NCBI GenBank assembly: GCA_030527425.1
Contig: JAUNAV010000001.1
Coordinates: 35,198 to 99,197, forward strand
Length of the DNA: 64,000 bases
Reading direction: 5' to 3'
DNA from: Tissierellia bacterium
GTDB taxonomy: Bacteria > Bacillota > Clostridia > Tissierellales > Peptoniphilaceae
Each line of letters opens with the position of its first letter. Position 1 is the stretch's first letter. The translations under genes and the position numbers were made by a program. The notes under the pieces were generated by a model. That model was given only the letters and a program-made list of their open reading frames with translations. It was not told where the DNA came from and did no database searches. Shown in pieces: positions 63,423 to 64,000 of the stretch.

Positions 63423-63944
63423 TTAATCGTGATATTCGCCTTTATCCCATTTTTCTAAGAATTCTTCAAAGAATTCTTCATCACCAGTTTGTGTATCTTC
63501 ATATTGTTTTTCAATATTCATCAATTTTTCAATGATTTTATCATTCTCTTCGCTCTTTTTATATTCTGCATCGATGAAGTGATCGATTATTTCAAATGCT
63601 AAATCTCTTCCAACTATCATTCCTCCAATTGCTATTACATTGCAATTTAAGTCTTCTTTTGCATGTACTGCTGTTGTGACATCTCTTACTAATGCACATC
63701 TTGTTCCAAATGATTTATTAACTGAAACAGAAATTCCTACACCAGTTCCACATAATACCACTCCAAGATCAGCTCTTTTACTTGAAACTAATTCTCCAAC
63801 CTTTTTTCCATAAATTGGATAATGTGTTCTAGTATGATCATAAGTTCCAACATCTAAAACCTCATGACCTTTTTCTTTTAAATGATCAGAAATCATCATT
63901 TTTAAATCTGTTACTATATGATCACAACCCAAAGCTATTTTCAT
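63423..63944 (-). CDS. lacB: galactose-6-phosphate isomerase subunit LacB
   Basis: 173 aa of the RpiB/LacAB family: [49 protein letters not shown] and [21 protein letters not shown]. The length and DHTRTHYP motif fit LacB, the larger subunit of the tagatose-6-phosphate pathway isomerase; lacA would be expected upstream, outside the window. Start at 63944 follows AAGGAGGAAATT. Confidence 0.9.
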   Translation of the reverse strand: MKIALGCDHIVTDLKMMISDHLKEKGHEVLDVGTYDHTRTHYPIYGKKVGELVSSKRADLGVVLCGTGVGISVSVNKSFGTRCALVRDVTTAVHAKEDLNCNVIAIGGMIVGRDLAFEIIDHFIDAEYKKSEENDKIIEKLMNIEKQYEDTQTGDEEFFEEFLEKWDKGEYHD

Positions 63945-63963
63945 AATTTCCTCCTTGTATAAT

Positions 63964-63985
63964 GAACACATAGTAATTAGTGTTC
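63964..63985. repeat. inverted repeat upstream of lacB
   Basis: GAACAC / GTGTTC arms with a 10-base AT centre. It could be an operator for a lac regulator or a plus-strand terminator-like hairpin (T run follows on that strand); undecided. Confidence 0.4.
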
Positions 63986-64000
63986 TTTTTTTCTTTTTAC

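Noticed and set aside
63964-63985. Inverted repeat as a firm terminator for a gene upstream of lacB
   Set aside because: On the coding strand it is not followed by a T run, and the upstream gene is outside the window; kept only as a low-confidence repeat.

Overview
The window is AT-rich, with dense, short-spaced operons, strong AGGAGG-type ribosome binding sites and Gram-positive regulatory RNAs (lysine and FMN riboswitches, a T-box, a GlpP antiterminator). The gene set (rubrerythrin, meso-DAP dehydrogenase, ECF riboflavin transporter, phosphotransferase lac genes, no respiratory genes) suggests a low-GC anaerobic Firmicute, plausibly of the Tissierellia/Peptoniphilaceae type. That placement is inference; no rRNA or other marker fixes it.

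Region 1 (1-7615, minus strand) is the most unusual part: an apparently self-contained sigma-54 island. A PAS/AAA+ enhancer-binding protein (6110-7615) is followed by two similar 14-bp candidate activator sites 30 bp apart, a -24/-12 type promoter candidate, and a tightly overlapping operon: AtuA-like protein in two pieces, class II HMG-CoA reductase, a small membrane protein, a TctA-like carboxylate permease and, last, rpoN itself (cut by the window edge). I infer import and oxidation of mevalonate or a related 3-hydroxy-3-methyl acid, with the AtuA pair as candidate for the next, undefined step.

Region 2 (7.7-23 kb) holds a tandem pair of HAD phosphatases, pyroglutamyl peptidase with a 54-aa membrane protein, an aldehyde dehydrogenase, the complete dehydrogenase-type lysine/DAP operon (lysA-lysC-asd-dapA-dapB-ddh) under a lysine riboswitch, an XRE/ImmA pair, an HD protein with free-methionine-sulfoxide reductase, a secreted SH3-NlpC/P60 hydrolase with WalR-like boxes, dCMP deaminase and a second aldehyde dehydrogenase. 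Region 3 (23-31 kb) is a glycerol operon, glpP-glpK-glpF-glpA1-FAD oxidoreductase-DUF1667-glpA2, behind a GlpP-type leader.

Region 4 (31-40 kb) has a decayed glycoside hydrolase, a T-box controlled tryptophan-type ABC transporter, aroA and a chorismate mutase-shikimate kinase fusion, an S41 protease lipoprotein and aspartase. Region 5 (40-51 kb) is housekeeping: tsaD-rimI-tsaB-tsaE, FMN-riboswitch ribU, a sugar transferase and gltX-cysS-rlmB-yacP followed by a sigma-70 factor where Bacillus has sigH. Region 6 (51-64 kb) has a PepSY lipoprotein, rubrerythrin with a PerR-like box, pgi, iadA-nhaC, a 2-hydroxyacid dehydrogenase remnant, an atypical orphan response regulator and a lac operon (lacB-lacF-lacE-lacG-sugar kinase) in which lacE carries an in-frame TAA.
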